DNA of 64,000 bases, taken from Bradyrhizobium sp. NDS-1. GTDB taxonomy: Bacteria; Pseudomonadota; Alphaproteobacteria; Rhizobiales; Xanthobacteraceae. Below, in pieces: positions 20,929-32,185 of this stretch. The notes beneath the pieces were generated by a model. The model saw only the letters and a list, made by a program, of their open reading frames with translations. It did no database searches and had not been told where the DNA came from. The position numbers and the translations under genes are program-made. The stretch spans positions 4,015,501-4,079,500 of the forward strand of contig NZ_CP136628.1 in NCBI RefSeq assembly GCF_032918005.1. Direction: 5' to 3'. Positions within the stretch are counted from its first letter, which is position 1. The number at the start of each line of letters is the position of its first letter.

Positions 20929-21284
20929 GGACGATCGGGACAATGAGGGGGCGCTGGGCCGATAGAGCGGCACCTTCCACCTCGTGTCAGCAAACCCTGC
21001 TAATCGACAGGAAGGGCTCGGGATTTCCGGGCCCGTTTCATATTTGAGTCGAACTCGGACGGCGCCAGCGCAAAACAGGCTCGTCGACGTGCGGGCCGCG
21101 CGATCGCCGAGCTGCAGAGGCGATTTCGGAAGGCCTGTTCCAGGCCCCTCAGCGACTCCGCCCGTAGGGACGTAAGTGATTGGAAAAATGGGCGGAAAAA
21201 GCGCTTCCCTGGAGCCCGCAAGGGTGGTTATCAGGGGCTCGATGCGCTATATGATTCCCAGATAAAATCTCACCGGATTTCCCC
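20929..21284. other. Intergenic region between ssb and gyrA
   Basis: About 356 bases. A G/C-rich hairpin (around 21013-21036, GGGCTCGGGA / TCCGGGCCC) followed by TTTC may end ssb transcription. The gyrA promoter must lie in the second half, but boxes are not obvious. Confidence 0.45.
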
Positions 21285-24002
<2,718 letters not shown>

Positions 24003-24017
<15 letters not shown>

Positions 24018-24076
24018 CGAGAGAGTAGCGAACAGGAGTTTCTGCTCCACATTCGCTATTCGCCTCTCACATTCGC
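24003..24076. repeat. Imperfect inverted repeat between convergent genes
   Basis: GCGAATGGGGAATAGCGAGAG and a right arm CGCTATTCGCCTCTCACATTCGC pair imperfectly around GGAG-TTTCTG-CTCC. It lies between gyrA and the convergent small gene, so it may act as a bidirectional terminator. It also resembles a dispersed repeat. Confidence 0.5.
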
Positions 24077-24093
24077 CGGCCTGACAGACCCGA

Positions 24094-24351
24094 CTACGGG
24101 GTGCGGTTTGCGGTCACAAGGCGCGCCTCGCGGACATTCGCCTTGGTGCCGGCCTTGCGCAGGCACGAGGCCTCGAAATTCGGCCAGGCCTGCTGCGAGC
24201 AGTCTTTGCCGATGGCGCGGATGTCGAGCCGGTCGCTCTTGGCCAGCGGCTGCGGCACGCTGGCTTCGACCGAGGGAGCGAAGCCGGGCAGGAGGGTGAG
24301 GGCGGCCGCAACAGACGCAGAGAGTGCGATCGCTGAAAGAGTCTTGATCAT
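24094..24351 (-). CDS. Small exported protein, unknown
   Basis: An 85-residue protein with signal peptide 'MIKTLSAIALSASVAAALTLL' and a short mature part 'VPQPLAKSDRLDIRAIGKDCSQQAWPNFEASCLRK' (two cysteines, one likely disulfide). The 'KGDRL...CSQQAWPxxxxxCLR' pattern recurs in small rhizobial periplasmic proteins of unknown role. It is convergent with gyrA. Confidence 0.75.
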   Translation of the reverse strand: MIKTLSAIALSASVAAALTLLPGFAPSVEASVPQPLAKSDRLDIRAIGKDCSQQAWPNFEASCLRKAGTKANVREARLVTANRTP

Positions 24352-24480
24352 TGACAGTCCCCTGTGATGCGGCCGCCTACGCCCAGTGTGCGGCCCGTCA
24401 TTCGTTGGCCGGATTAGTAACCATGGCCAGTTTCCGGACGTCTTCGCCGGCGCGGGAAATGGTTTCGTTCGCGCTCCGTT

Positions 24481-24511
24481 TTGTTTCGTGGCTGCCCCGC
24501 GGACGAAACAA
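24481..24511. promoter_or_regulatory. Inverted repeat upstream of coaD
   Basis: TTGTTTCGT (24481-24489) and ACGAAACAA (24503-24511), a perfect 9-bp inverted repeat with a 13-base spacer, about 100 bases before coaD. It could be a protein-binding site or a weak hairpin. Confidence 0.4.
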
Positions 24512-24608
24512 ACCGGCCCTTGCCGACAGGGCTGGCGGAGATTCGCCTGTGTCGGCCAGGGAACCGGTCCGGCTTGCCGGGCCGGGCCGGGCGCGGTAGG
24601 AGGGAGCC

Positions 24609-25106
24609 ATGCCGCGTATCGCCTTCTATCCCGGTTCCTTCGACCCCATCACCAACGGCCACCTGGACGTGGTCCGGCACAGCGTTTCGCTGTGCGACCG
24701 GCTCGTGGTCGCGATCGGGGTACACCCCGGCAAGAAGCCGCTGTTCGCCACCGAGGAGCGGCTGCAGATGCTCCATGACGTCTGCGGGCCGTTGGCGGCC
24801 CAGGCCGGCTGCGTGCTCGAAGCGGTCACATTCGACGATCTCGCGGTGACCGCGGCGCGCAAGCACGGTGCCACCATCATGATCCGGGGTCTGCGTGACG
24901 GCACCGATCTCGACTACGAAATGCAGCTCGCCGGCATGAACGGGACCATGGCGCCCGAGGTGCACACGGTCTTCCTGCCGGCCTCTCCCATGGTTCGCCC
25001 GATCACCGCCACTTTGGTGCGCCAGATCGCCGGCATGGGCGGGGACGTCTCGGCCTTCGTCCCGCCGCAGGTTGCGGCACAGCTCAAGGCAAAATTCGCC
25101 GCTTAA
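24609..25106 (+). CDS. coaD: Phosphopantetheine adenylyltransferase
   Basis: A 165-residue enzyme making dephospho-CoA from 4'-phosphopantetheine and ATP, the penultimate step of CoA synthesis. The nucleotidyltransferase motif '[16 protein letters not shown]' (T/HxGH as NGH), '[13 protein letters not shown]' and the late 'SSTLVRQIA'-type segment (here '[21 protein letters not shown]') are all present. Standard length. AGGAGGGAGCC precedes the ATG. The cyclophilin genes follow 35 bases on, as commonly seen in rhizobial chromosomes. Confidence 0.96.
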   Translation: MPRIAFYPGSFDPITNGHLDVVRHSVSLCDRLVVAIGVHPGKKPLFATEERLQMLHDVCGPLAAQAGCVLEAVTFDDLAVTAARKHGATIMIRGLRDGTDLDYEMQLAGMNGTMAPEVHTVFLPASPMVRPITATLVRQIAGMGGDVSAFVPPQVAAQLKAKFAA

Positions 25107-25141
25107 CGGCGCTTTCTCTTCATCTCTGATCCGGAGTCGTC

Positions 25142-25705
25142 ATGATTCGAGTTCTCGCAGTTCTTGCCGCGCTTCTGTTCGCGGTGCCGGCGGTGGCGCA
25201 GCAATTGCCCGCCAATCTCGACAAGGCCAACGCCATCGTCATCGACAGCACCAAGGGCCGTATCGTCATCAAGCTCCGCACCGATATCGCGCCTCAGCAT
25301 GCCGAGCGGATCAAGCAGCTCGCGCGCGAGGGCTATTACAACAACGTGCCGTTCCACCGCGTCATGGACGGCTTCATGGCGCAGACCGGCGACGGCGAGA
25401 AGTTCAACGGCACCGGCGGCTCGAAATATCCGAACCTGAAGCAGGAATTCTCCAAGGTGCATTTTGCACGCGGCATCGTCGGCATGGCCCGGCGCGGCGA
25501 CAGCGTCGATAGCGCCAACTCGCAATTCTTCATCATGTTCGCCGACGGCGGCAGCCTCGACGGCCAGTACACCGTGATCGGCGAGGTCGTGCAGGGCATG
25601 GATGTCGTCGACAAGCTGAAGAAGGCACCTCCCGGCTCCGCCGGCGGCGCCGTGACCGATCCGGACAAGATGGTGAAGGTGCAGGTCGCCTCCGACATCA
25701 AATAG
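25142..25705 (+). CDS. Periplasmic cyclophilin-type peptidyl-prolyl isomerase
   Basis: A 187-residue cyclophilin with signal peptide 'MIRVLAVLAALLFAVPAVAQ'. The core has 'GRIVIKLRTDIAPQHAERIKQLAREGYYNNVPFHRVMDGFMAQTGD' (read in parts), where FHRV carries the catalytic Arg, and 'NSQFFIMFADGGSLDGQYTVIGEV'. It catalyses cis-trans isomerisation of proline peptide bonds in the periplasm. It is followed by a small exported gene and a cytosolic cyclophilin in the same operon. Confidence 0.93.
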   Translation: MIRVLAVLAALLFAVPAVAQQLPANLDKANAIVIDSTKGRIVIKLRTDIAPQHAERIKQLAREGYYNNVPFHRVMDGFMAQTGDGEKFNGTGGSKYPNLKQEFSKVHFARGIVGMARRGDSVDSANSQFFIMFADGGSLDGQYTVIGEVVQGMDVVDKLKKAPPGSAGGAVTDPDKMVKVQVASDIK

Positions 25706-25716
25706 GAGATTGCGAT

Positions 25717-26142
25717 ATGGCGCGCTGTGGCGACAAGCTCCTGCTGGTTGCCGCATTGCTGCTGTTCGGCGTCTCCGGTGCGGCCGCCGAGGATGGGCAG
25801 GTCAACACCATCCAGGACATCTTCCGGCATCTACGGACCTGCTGGAAACCCCCGCCGCCTTCCAGGGCCCGCCCACTCGACATCACCGTCGTCGTGAGCT
25901 TTAACCGGTCCGGCGACATTCTGGGCCATCCGAGGATCTCCTACGAATCCGCGGAGGCCTCCGACAATGACCGGCTGCAATACCGGATCGCGGTGATGGA
26001 GGCGTTGCAACGCTGCACGCCGATGCCATTTACCGATGCAATGGCGGGCGCTGCCGCGGGACGTCCATTCGCGATCCAGTTCCGCAGCCGCAAAACGTCA
26101 CCTGACAAGACTTCACCCTCAACGCAAGAGAGACGAGCATGA
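25717..26142 (+). CDS. Exported TonB C-terminal-like small protein
   Basis: A 141-residue protein with signal peptide 'MARCGDKLLLVAALLLFGVSGAAA'. The mature part 'IRHLRTCWKPPP...DITVVVSFNRSGDILGHPRISY' resembles the TonB/TolA C-terminal alpha-beta fold used as a stand-alone periplasmic domain in rhizobia ('W-PPP', 'V-F-R-G-I-G-P'). Role unknown. It lies between two cyclophilin genes and overlaps the second one by 4 bases (ATGA), so it is translated from the same message. Confidence 0.75.
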   Translation: MARCGDKLLLVAALLLFGVSGAAAEDGQVNTIQDIFRHLRTCWKPPPPSRARPLDITVVVSFNRSGDILGHPRISYESAEASDNDRLQYRIAVMEALQRCTPMPFTDAMAGAAAGRPFAIQFRSRKTSPDKTSPSTQERRA

Positions 26143-26603
26143 GCGCCACCGAAAACACCCTGATCCTCGAGACCACGCAGGGCCCCGTCACCATCGAGAT
26201 GCGTCCCGACCTCGCGCCCGGCCATGTCGCGCGCATCAAGGAGCTCGTGCGCGAAGGCTTCTACGACGGTATCGTGTTCCACCGGGTGATCGACGGATTC
26301 ATGGCGCAGACCGGCTGCCCGCAGGGCACCGGCACCGGCGGCTCCGGCAAGAAGCTGAAGGCCGAGTTCAACAAGGAGCCGCATGTGCGCGGCACCACCT
26401 CGATGGCGCGCGCCGCCAACCCCGATTCCGGCGACAGCCAGTTCTTCATCTGCTTCGACGACGCCCGCTTCCTCGACAACCAGTACACGGTGTGGGGCAA
26501 GGTCACCGAGGGCATGGAGAACGTCGACAAGATCAAGCGCGGCGAGCCGGTGCAGAATCCCGACAAGATCGTCAAGGCGCGGATGGCCGCGGACAAGGAA
26601 TAG
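26139..26603 (+). CDS. Cytosolic cyclophilin-type peptidyl-prolyl isomerase
   Basis: A 154-residue cyclophilin without a signal peptide: 'ILETTQGPVTIEMRPDLAPGHVARIKELVREGFYDGIVFHRVIDGFMAQTG' (read in parts), 'NSQFF' equivalent 'DSQFFICF' and 'LDNQYTVWGKV'. FHRV holds the catalytic Arg. Together with the periplasmic paralogue at 25142 it forms the usual alphaproteobacterial pair of exported and cytosolic isomerases. The start overlaps the previous stop (ATGA). Confidence 0.93.
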   Translation: MSATENTLILETTQGPVTIEMRPDLAPGHVARIKELVREGFYDGIVFHRVIDGFMAQTGCPQGTGTGGSGKKLKAEFNKEPHVRGTTSMARAANPDSGDSQFFICFDDARFLDNQYTVWGKVTEGMENVDKIKRGEPVQNPDKIVKARMAADKE

Positions 26604-26611
26604 GCCCATCC

Positions 26612-26718
26612 CCTCATGGTGAGGAGGCGCGCAGCGCCGTCTCGAACCATGAAGGCCGAGCTGCCGCAGCGGGGCCTTCCTCCTTCGAGACGCGCGTTCC
26701 GCGCTCCTCAGGATGAGG
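26612..26718. repeat. Head-to-head paired REP-like element, copy 1
   Basis: Left part CCTCATGGTGAGG...CGTCTCGAACCATGAAGGCC and right part GGCCTTCCTCCTTCGAGACG...CTCCTCAGGATGAGG are inverted copies of the same unit. Each has an inner hairpin (GGCGCGCAGCGCC; GCGCGTTCCGCGC). Same family as 50185 and 53971. Confidence 0.75.
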
Positions 26719-26745
26719 AGTGACTGTGCGGCTCTGAGCCTGCTC

Positions 26746-27819
26746 ATGCGCACCGACCTGTTCGATTTCGACCTGCCCGCCGAGCGTATCGCACTGCGCC
26801 CGGCGAGCCCGCGTGACTCCGCGAGGATGCTGGTCGTGGAGAACGGTGCGCTGCGCGACCAGACTATCGCCGACCTGCCGCAATGGCTGAAGGCGGGCGA
26901 CCAGCTCGTCGTCAACGACACCAAGGTGATCGCAGCGCAGCTCAAGGGCCGCCGCATCGGCCGCGAGACCGAGCCCAGGATCGAGGCGACGCTGATCAAG
27001 CGGCTCGACGGCTCGCGCTGGCAGGCGCTGGTGAAGCCTGCGAAGAAACTTGTCGCCCGCGACCGCATCCGCTTCGGCAATGAAGGCAAGGTGTGCCTGC
27101 TCGGCCATCTCGACGCCGAGGTCGAGGCGAAGGGCAGCGAAGGCGAGGTCACGCTGTCGTTCTCGTTCCACGGGCCCGCGCTGGACCAGGCCATCGCCGA
27201 TCTCGGCAGCCCGCCGCTGCCGCCCTACATCGCCTCCAAGCGCACGCCTGACGATCAGGATCTCGCCGACTACCAGACCATGTTCGCCGCGAACGAAGGC
27301 GCGGTCGCAGCTCCGACCGCCGGGCTGCATTTCACCCCGGAACTGGAGAGGGCGCTGCATGAGCGCGGTGTCGGCCTCAACCGCATCACGCTGCATGTCG
27401 GGGCAGGCACGTTCCTGCCTGTGAAGGTCGACGATACCGAAGGCCACAAGATGCATGCCGAGTGGGGCACGATCTCGGCCGAGACGGCGGAGCGCCTCAA
27501 CAGCGCGCGAAGGAACGGCGGCCGCATCATCGCCGTCGGCACCACGTCATTGCGGCTGCTCGAGAGCGCCGCCCGCGAAGACGGCACCATCCAGCCGTTC
27601 GCGGCGGAGACTTCGATCTTCATTACGCCCGGCTATCGCTTCCGCGCCGTCGATGTCCTGATGACCAATTTCCATTTGCCGAAGTCGACGCTGTTCATGC
27701 TGGTGTCGGCGTTCTCCGGGCTGGAGACGATGAAGCGAGCCTATGCGCATGCGATCGCGAGCGGGTACCGGTTCTATTCGTATGGAGATGCGTGTCTGTT
27801 ATTTCGGGCGGTGCCGTAG
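26746..27819 (+). CDS. queA: S-adenosylmethionine:tRNA ribosyltransferase-isomerase
   Basis: A 357-residue QueA, which moves the ribosyl part of SAM onto preQ1-tRNA to give epoxyqueuosine. Conserved: start '[30 protein letters not shown]' (read in parts), '[17 protein letters not shown]', '[17 protein letters not shown]', '[12 protein letters not shown]', 'MHAEW' and '[17 protein letters not shown]'. A TGT gene (tgt) of the same pathway lies 4.5 kb on. The in-frame ATG at 26713 falls inside the REP element; 26746 is the natural start. Confidence 0.96.
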   Translation: MRTDLFDFDLPAERIALRPASPRDSARMLVVENGALRDQTIADLPQWLKAGDQLVVNDTKVIAAQLKGRRIGRETEPRIEATLIKRLDGSRWQALVKPAKKLVARDRIRFGNEGKVCLLGHLDAEVEAKGSEGEVTLSFSFHGPALDQAIADLGSPPLPPYIASKRTPDDQDLADYQTMFAANEGAVAAPTAGLHFTPELERALHERGVGLNRITLHVGAGTFLPVKVDDTEGHKMHAEWGTISAETAERLNSARRNGGRIIAVGTTSLRLLESAAREDGTIQPFAAETSIFITPGYRFRAVDVLMTNFHLPKSTLFMLVSAFSGLETMKRAYAHAIASGYRFYSYGDACLLFRAVP

Positions 27820-27903
27820 GGTGGGCAAAGGCGCACAGCGCCGTGCCCACCATCTTTCATGATCGAGACAGGTGGTGGGCACGCTTCGCTTTGCCACCCT
27901 ACG
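27817..27903. repeat. Long inverted repeat between queA and asd
   Basis: GTAGGGTGGGCAAAG ... CTTTGCCACCCTAC with an inner CGTGCCCACCA / TGGTGGGCACG pairing forms a long hairpin. It lies between convergent queA and asd and may end both transcripts. The same wording is familiar to me as a dispersed repeat in Bradyrhizobium. Confidence 0.7.
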
Positions 27904-27912
27904 CACCTTCCA

Positions 27913-28938
27913 CTACGCCATCACCCGCTGCGGCAAGAGCTCGGCGATCTGCACCGCATTCAGCGCGGCGCCCTTCAAGAGCTGGTCCGCCGCCACGAAC
28001 ATCGAGATCGAATGCCCTGAGGGGTCGCTGAGATCCTTGCGGATGCGGCCGACCAGGACGTCGTCCTGGCCCGAAGCGTCGATCGGCATCGGGAAGTAGT
28101 TCTTGGCGCGGTCGTCCACCACCTTCACGCCCGGGGCCTGCGCCATGATGGCGCGGACCTGGTCCTCGCTGATCGGCTTCTCGCACTCGAACGTGATGGC
28201 CTCGCAATGGGCGCGCAACACCGGCACGCGCACGCAGGTGACGCCGACGGCGATCGTCTCGTCCTCGAAGATCTTGCGGGTCTCCTTGATGACCTTGGTC
28301 TCTTCGTCGTTGTAGCCGGTCTCGGGGTCGACGGCGGTGTTGTGGTTGAACAGGTTGAAGGCATAGGGGTGCGGCATCACCCTGGGCGTATAGACCTGCC
28401 CGTTGAGATTGGCGCGGGTGGATTCGACCAGTTCCTCCATCGCGGCCGCGCCGGCGCCGCTCGCCGCCTGGTAGGTCGAGATGATGACGCGCTTGATGCG
28501 GTTCTTCTGATGGATCGGCCACAGCGGCACCAGCGCCGTGATTGCCGCGCAGTTCGGGTTGGCAATGATGCCCTTGTGGTCGCGGATGCGGCTCGCATTG
28601 ATCTCGGGGATCACCAGCGGCACGTTCGGATCCATGCGGAAGGCGGAGGAGTTGTCGACGACGACCGCGCCGGCCTTGACCGCGATCGGCGCGAACTTCT
28701 TGGAGATGCTGCCGCCGGCGGAGAACAGGGCGATATCGACACCGTCGAAAGACCGTTCGGTCAGCTCCTCGATCACGACCGGCTGGCCGCGGAACGATAC
28801 CGTCCTGCCGGCGGAGCGGGCGCTCGCCAGCGCCTTGAGCTTACCGACGCGAAAGCCGCGCTTGTCCATGGTGGCGATGAATTCGGCGCCCACCGCACCG
28901 GTGACGCCGACAATCGCGACGACAGGATCGTTACTCAC
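27913..28938 (-). CDS. asd: Aspartate-semialdehyde dehydrogenase
   Basis: A 341-residue enzyme that reduces aspartyl phosphate to aspartate semialdehyde with NADPH, feeding Lys, Thr, Met and diaminopimelate synthesis. The NADP loop is 'VAIVGVTGAVGAEF'; the active-site Cys is in 'IIANPNCAAITALVPL'; 'STYQAASGAGAAAMEEL' and 'VRVPVLRAHCEAITFE' with the catalytic His region follow. GTG at 28938 has GGAGG five bases upstream; an in-frame ATG at 28950 lies on top of that ribosome site and is less likely. A Thr-rich leader peptide and terminator precede the gene. Confidence 0.95.
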   Translation of the reverse strand: MSNDPVVAIVGVTGAVGAEFIATMDKRGFRVGKLKALASARSAGRTVSFRGQPVVIEELTERSFDGVDIALFSAGGSISKKFAPIAVKAGAVVVDNSSAFRMDPNVPLVIPEINASRIRDHKGIIANPNCAAITALVPLWPIHQKNRIKRVIISTYQAASGAGAAAMEELVESTRANLNGQVYTPRVMPHPYAFNLFNHNTAVDPETGYNDEETKVIKETRKIFEDETIAVGVTCVRVPVLRAHCEAITFECEKPISEDQVRAIMAQAPGVKVVDDRAKNYFPMPIDASGQDDVLVGRIRKDLSDPSGHSISMFVAADQLLKGAALNAVQIAELLPQRVMA

Positions 28939-28970
28939 TTTGTCCTCCATTGAATTTGCGAATTAGACAA

Positions 28971-29003
28971 CAAAAAAGCCCCGGACCATCGAGGGCGGGG
29001 CTT
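28971..29003 (-). terminator. Attenuator terminator in the asd leader
   Basis: AAGCCCCG / CGGGGCTT, 8-bp stem with a 12-base loop, followed by a run of Ts on the minus strand, 33 bases before the asd start and 31 bases after the leader peptide stop. A CGGGG block within the end of the leader ORF (near 29048-29052) can pair with the CCCCG arm as an antiterminator. Confidence 0.75.
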
Positions 29004-29033
29004 CGGTAGAGCAGATTGCGTTCTAGTCGACGA

Positions 29034-29105
29034 CTACGCGCGCACGCCTCCCCGGGCCCCTGAGGCCGTGGTGGTTTTGGTCGTGCGTTTGGTGGTCGTG
29101 AACAT
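29034..29105 (-). CDS. Threonine-rich leader peptide of asd
   Basis: A 23-codon ORF reading 'MFTTTKRTTKTTT' then 'ASGARGGVRA' and TAG. Eight Thr and two Lys codons fall within codons 3-13. It lies directly upstream of an attenuator hairpin and asd, a gene of the Thr/Lys/Met branch, so it fits a transcription-attenuation leader sensing charged tRNA-Thr (perhaps also tRNA-Lys). There is no ribosome site, but a promoter is placed so that transcription should start at or next to the A of ATG, giving a leaderless mRNA. Identification rests on codon content, position and hairpin. Confidence 0.7.
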   Translation of the reverse strand: MFTTTKRTTKTTTASGARGGVRA

Positions 29106-29113
29106 GGCGGCGA

Positions 29114-29142
29114 CTTATGCGGGAGAGTCTTGCGGCCGTCAA
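29114..29142 (-). promoter_or_regulatory. Promoter of asd leader
   Basis: -35 TTGACG (29142-29137), 17-base spacer, -10 CATAAG (29119-29114). The expected start point is about 29107-29105, at the leader peptide ATG. Confidence 0.6.
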
Positions 29143-29194
29143 TGGCTTTTCGCCCCGGCCGATGCCGGGGGCCGAAGCCGCTATTTGGCAGTCG

Positions 29195-29794
29195 CTATTT
29201 TCTGGCGCCCGGCGGCTGCAGGATGACCTCCTTGAGGTCGTCGCCGCTGATCACGACGATCGCGAAATTGAGCCGGCCGCGTTCGCGCACCAGCCCGCCG
29301 CTGATCGCCTTGCCCGAGGCCGCGCGTTCAGCGACCCGCACGGCATCGGCGAGGCGGTGCCTAATCGCGCCGAGCGCTGCGAGGTTGTCGCGGTCCTCGT
29401 GGTCGAGCTCGGCGAGGGGCAGGGCGGCTTCGCCGCCGACCAGCTCGCCGGTCGAAGCATTGATGGTGTGGCGCCAGATCCGGTCGTTGTGCAGCGTCTT
29501 GACGCGGTAGACCGGTACGCCGGAGGCTCCGTCGAAACTCACATCCGCCGTGGTGGCGCCGGCGTGGCGGCGTTCCGCGATCGCCATGGCCTGGCTGATC
29601 GAGATCGACGAGCCGCGAAAGCGCTCGATCTCGCGGCTGACGGCCTGGCGGTCCGCTTCGGCGTCACCATCCGTGTCGCTGCGAAGCGTGGTCGGCGTGC
29701 TCGTGGCCACGATTGCCCGAGCGGGTGCGGCGAGGAGGTGCGCGGACAAGGCGATCGCAAGCAGTCCTGAGGTCCATCGTTTGACTGTCGTCAT
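29195..29794 (-). CDS. Exported PepSY-domain protein
   Basis: A 199-residue protein with signal peptide 'MTTVKRWTSGLLAIALSAHLLAAPARA'. Two PepSY-like units follow: 'ISISQAMAIAERRHAGATTADVSFDGASGVPVYRVKTLHNDRIWRHTINASTGELV' (read in parts) is the clearest. PepSY domains are protease-inhibitor or metal-related modules of the periplasm. The gene lies downstream of a TetR operator at 29967, suggesting control by the TetR protein encoded next to it. A longer frame to 29884 is rejected because of the signal peptide. Confidence 0.8.
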   Translation of the reverse strand: MTTVKRWTSGLLAIALSAHLLAAPARAIVATSTPTTLRSDTDGDAEADRQAVSREIERFRGSSISISQAMAIAERRHAGATTADVSFDGASGVPVYRVKTLHNDRIWRHTINASTGELVGGEAALPLAELDHEDRDNLAALGAIRHRLADAVRVAERAASGKAISGGLVRERGRLNFAIVVISGDDLKEVILQPPGARK

Positions 29795-29966
29795 GCTCGA
29801 AACCCTCGGGCCAGCGCGTGTGCCGGATGATCGTAAAGAATTCGCGGCCGGCCTTGGGCATCGGCCGGCCGCGGAGCGCCGCACCGGGCTGTACCCGGCA
29901 CGGCGATCTCAGCGGTACGGGCCACCTTTGGGGCTGGTTAAAAAGCAGCCCGTATCGCTTATAACT

Positions 29967-29985
29967 AAACCATACCGTATCGTTT
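29967..29985. promoter_or_regulatory. Palindromic operator 1 (TetR type)
   Basis: AAACCATACCGTATCGTTT, a 19-bp palindrome (AAAC-n-ATAC-n-GTAT-n-GTTT). It lies 173 bases upstream of the PepSY gene and has a near copy upstream of the patatin gene (32186). Confidence 0.7.
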
Positions 29986-30046
29986 TATTTCGGTCAATGG
30001 AGCCGATGGCGTCCCCTGCGGGGAAAGCGTTCACCTCACGGAATTG

Positions 30047-30790
30047 TCAGCGGGTGGGACGGCGGCGTGGCGGGGCCTTGGTGTCCTGGACGCGGTCGGC
30101 CGGTCCCAGCGCCCCGGCCAGGAACAGCTTGATCGCGGCGCGCATGCGCTTTTCGGCGGCCTTCATCTCGAGGGCCGTTCCGAACGTCGCCATGCGGTGG
30201 GTGTGGCCGACGACCACGTCGAGAAACACCTCGGCCGCAATGGTGGTGTCCTCGACGTCGATCGCGCCCTGCGCAACCAGAAGGTCGAAGAAGCGTGCCG
30301 TGGTGGCGACGGCCTTGAGCCAGCCTTCTTCCTTGCCGAGCTTGGCGATGTCAGGGAAATTGATGGCCTGCGACGTCATCATGCGGCTGAAGGCGACGGC
30401 ATCGGGACCGCAGGTGAAAGTCAGCATCTCGCGCCCGATCTCGACCAGCCGTTGTTCGACCGAGATGTCCGCAAGGCTGCTGAGCTGGGTCTCCGCCGCG
30501 GCGGAGAGGGGGGCAAGCCAGCGCGCGATCTCGCGCCTCAGCACGGCGGCAAACAGGCCGCGCTTGTCGCCGTAGCGGGAATAGACGGTGGGCTTGCTGA
30601 CCCGGGCCGCTTCCGCCACCGCGTCGAGCGAGGTCGCGTCGAAGCCGCGGTCCAGGAACAGGCGGGTGGCGACCTCGATCAGCCGCTGGTCGCGTTCGAT
30701 GGCGGCTGTCTTCGTCGGCCGGCCGCCGCGCGATTTCGGCAGCTCGCGGCGCGGCGCTGCCGGTCTCGTCTTGGTCGCAGTCAATCCCAT
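30047..30790 (-). CDS. TetR/AcrR-family repressor
   Basis: A 247-residue regulator. N-terminal HTH: 'RDQRLIEVATRLFLDRGFDATSLDAVAEAARVSKPTVYSRYGDKRGLFAAVL' (read in parts), with the classic 'SKPTVYSRYGDK' recognition region. The C-terminal ligand domain resembles the AefR-type (TetR_C_7) fold. A basic, Pro-rich N-terminal extension precedes the HTH. Matching palindromes lie upstream of both neighbouring genes (29967 and 32186), so it probably represses the PepSY and patatin genes. Start at 30790 (MGLTATK) is preferred over 30820. Confidence 0.9.
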   Translation of the reverse strand: MGLTATKTRPAAPRRELPKSRGGRPTKTAAIERDQRLIEVATRLFLDRGFDATSLDAVAEAARVSKPTVYSRYGDKRGLFAAVLRREIARWLAPLSAAAETQLSSLADISVEQRLVEIGREMLTFTCGPDAVAFSRMMTSQAINFPDIAKLGKEEGWLKAVATTARFFDLLVAQGAIDVEDTTIAAEVFLDVVVGHTHRMATFGTALEMKAAEKRMRAAIKLFLAGALGPADRVQDTKAPPRRRPTR

Positions 30791-30926
30791 GCCCAAATGA
30801 TTCCTGCGCGTTTCTGACAATGGTCATTCGACCTATATCGCGCAGGAGCCGAGGCGTCATCGCGAATCTGGCCGAATTGGCCGTATCGTCAACGGTTTCG
30901 GCAGGGCCTCGTTCCGCCACCGGCGT

Positions 30927-32111
30927 TCACGGCACCGTCGAGCTCCAGGCCTGACCGGAAGCGGCCTTGTCGTACCCGTATTGATAGAGCGCCCGCATAT
31001 AGGCGGTGTCGAACCCTTCCGATGGCGACGCCGGATATTCGCGCGCGATGTAGGAGAGGTGAAAGCCGAGACGGTTGCGCTTGGCGAAATCATAGGTCGA
31101 GAAGATGATCGAGCGCGTCTGCGACTGGGTGATCGCCGACAGGCTGCGCGAGGCGACGTCGATGGTGCCATTGGAGACGAGCTCGAAATTGCGTTCGATC
31201 TTCTTGTTGACGAGGATGTAGATGTCCAGCTTGACGCTACCCGGCAACCGGCTGCCCTGGAACAGCAGGGCCTCCGGCAGCGTCAGCACCGGCGCGGTCA
31301 CGCCGCCGTCGACATGCATCTCCTGAAACTTGCGGCCCTCGCCCTCGGCGTCGATCATGATCGGCGGAAACACCAGGGGAATGCTGGCGGAGGCCGCCAT
31401 CACCTCGCGAAACAGCTTGAGCGCCTCGGGTGTGCCGACCGCGGCGATCTTGCCCATGTCCCAGATCGCGGTGCGCTGGGTGTCGAGATCGGTCGTCACC
31501 ACCAGCAGCTTCCGGCCCTTGGCATTCTCGCGCGCGACTTGCGCCATGACCTCCGGCCCGACATAGCGCGCCACCAGCTCACGCAGCCGCGTGTTGCCGA
31601 ACAGGCCGGATCCGAACAGCACGCGCATGATGCTCGGATCGTTCAACAGGCTCTCGGCAATGCCGCTGGTATAGACCTCCTTCAGCGTGTCGTCGTATTG
31701 CGAGCCGAGGAAGGCGAACGGCGCGATCAGGCCGCCGGTGCTCACGCCCGAGACGACGGAAAAGGTGGGGCGGGTTCGGGCCGCGCTCCAGCCATTGAGA
31801 ACGCCGACGCCGTAGGCGCCATCGGCGCCGCCGCCGGACAGCGCCAGATAGGACTTCGTTGCGGAGCCGGTGTCCTTCTCGAAGCTGAATTTGGTGACGG
31901 GGTCGTCGGCGTAGCGTCTGAGGCCGTCGATATCGAGCACCCGCGATGTGCTGGCTTCGGCGGCGGTATAAGGCGTGCGGGGCAGGGAGGTGCAACCGGC
32001 GAGCGCCAGGCTGCACGTCAGGACCAGAAGGCCGGTCAGACGGGCAATTGTGTGCCTGATCCAGTCGTGCGAGCGGCTGGAGACGTCGGTCGAGCATGAC
32101 AGGAACGGCAT
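30927..32111 (-). CDS. Patatin-like phospholipase, lipoprotein
   Basis: A 394-residue lipoprotein: signal sequence with lipobox 'LTCSLALAGCTSLPRTP'. The patatin domain has the oxyanion loop 'LALSGGGADGAYGVGVL', nucleophile 'VSGVSTGGLIAPFAFLG' (GxSxG) and the catalytic Asp in 'HVDGGVTAPV'. It should hydrolyse acyl chains from lipids, anchored at the outer or inner membrane. Its promoter region contains the palindrome at 32186, shared with the PepSY gene, pointing to control by the TetR protein downstream. Confidence 0.93.
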   Translation of the reverse strand: MPFLSCSTDVSSRSHDWIRHTIARLTGLLVLTCSLALAGCTSLPRTPYTAAEASTSRVLDIDGLRRYADDPVTKFSFEKDTGSATKSYLALSGGGADGAYGVGVLNGWSAARTRPTFSVVSGVSTGGLIAPFAFLGSQYDDTLKEVYTSGIAESLLNDPSIMRVLFGSGLFGNTRLRELVARYVGPEVMAQVARENAKGRKLLVVTTDLDTQRTAIWDMGKIAAVGTPEALKLFREVMAASASIPLVFPPIMIDAEGEGRKFQEMHVDGGVTAPVLTLPEALLFQGSRLPGSVKLDIYILVNKKIERNFELVSNGTIDVASRSLSAITQSQTRSIIFSTYDFAKRNRLGFHLSYIAREYPASPSEGFDTAYMRALYQYGYDKAASGQAWSSTVP

Positions 32112-32185
32112 TGTCGGAGGCTGTCGATCACAGTTTGACCGCCGCCGGCAAATTCGCCCACGGCATCTCGTTAAGCCCCAGTATG

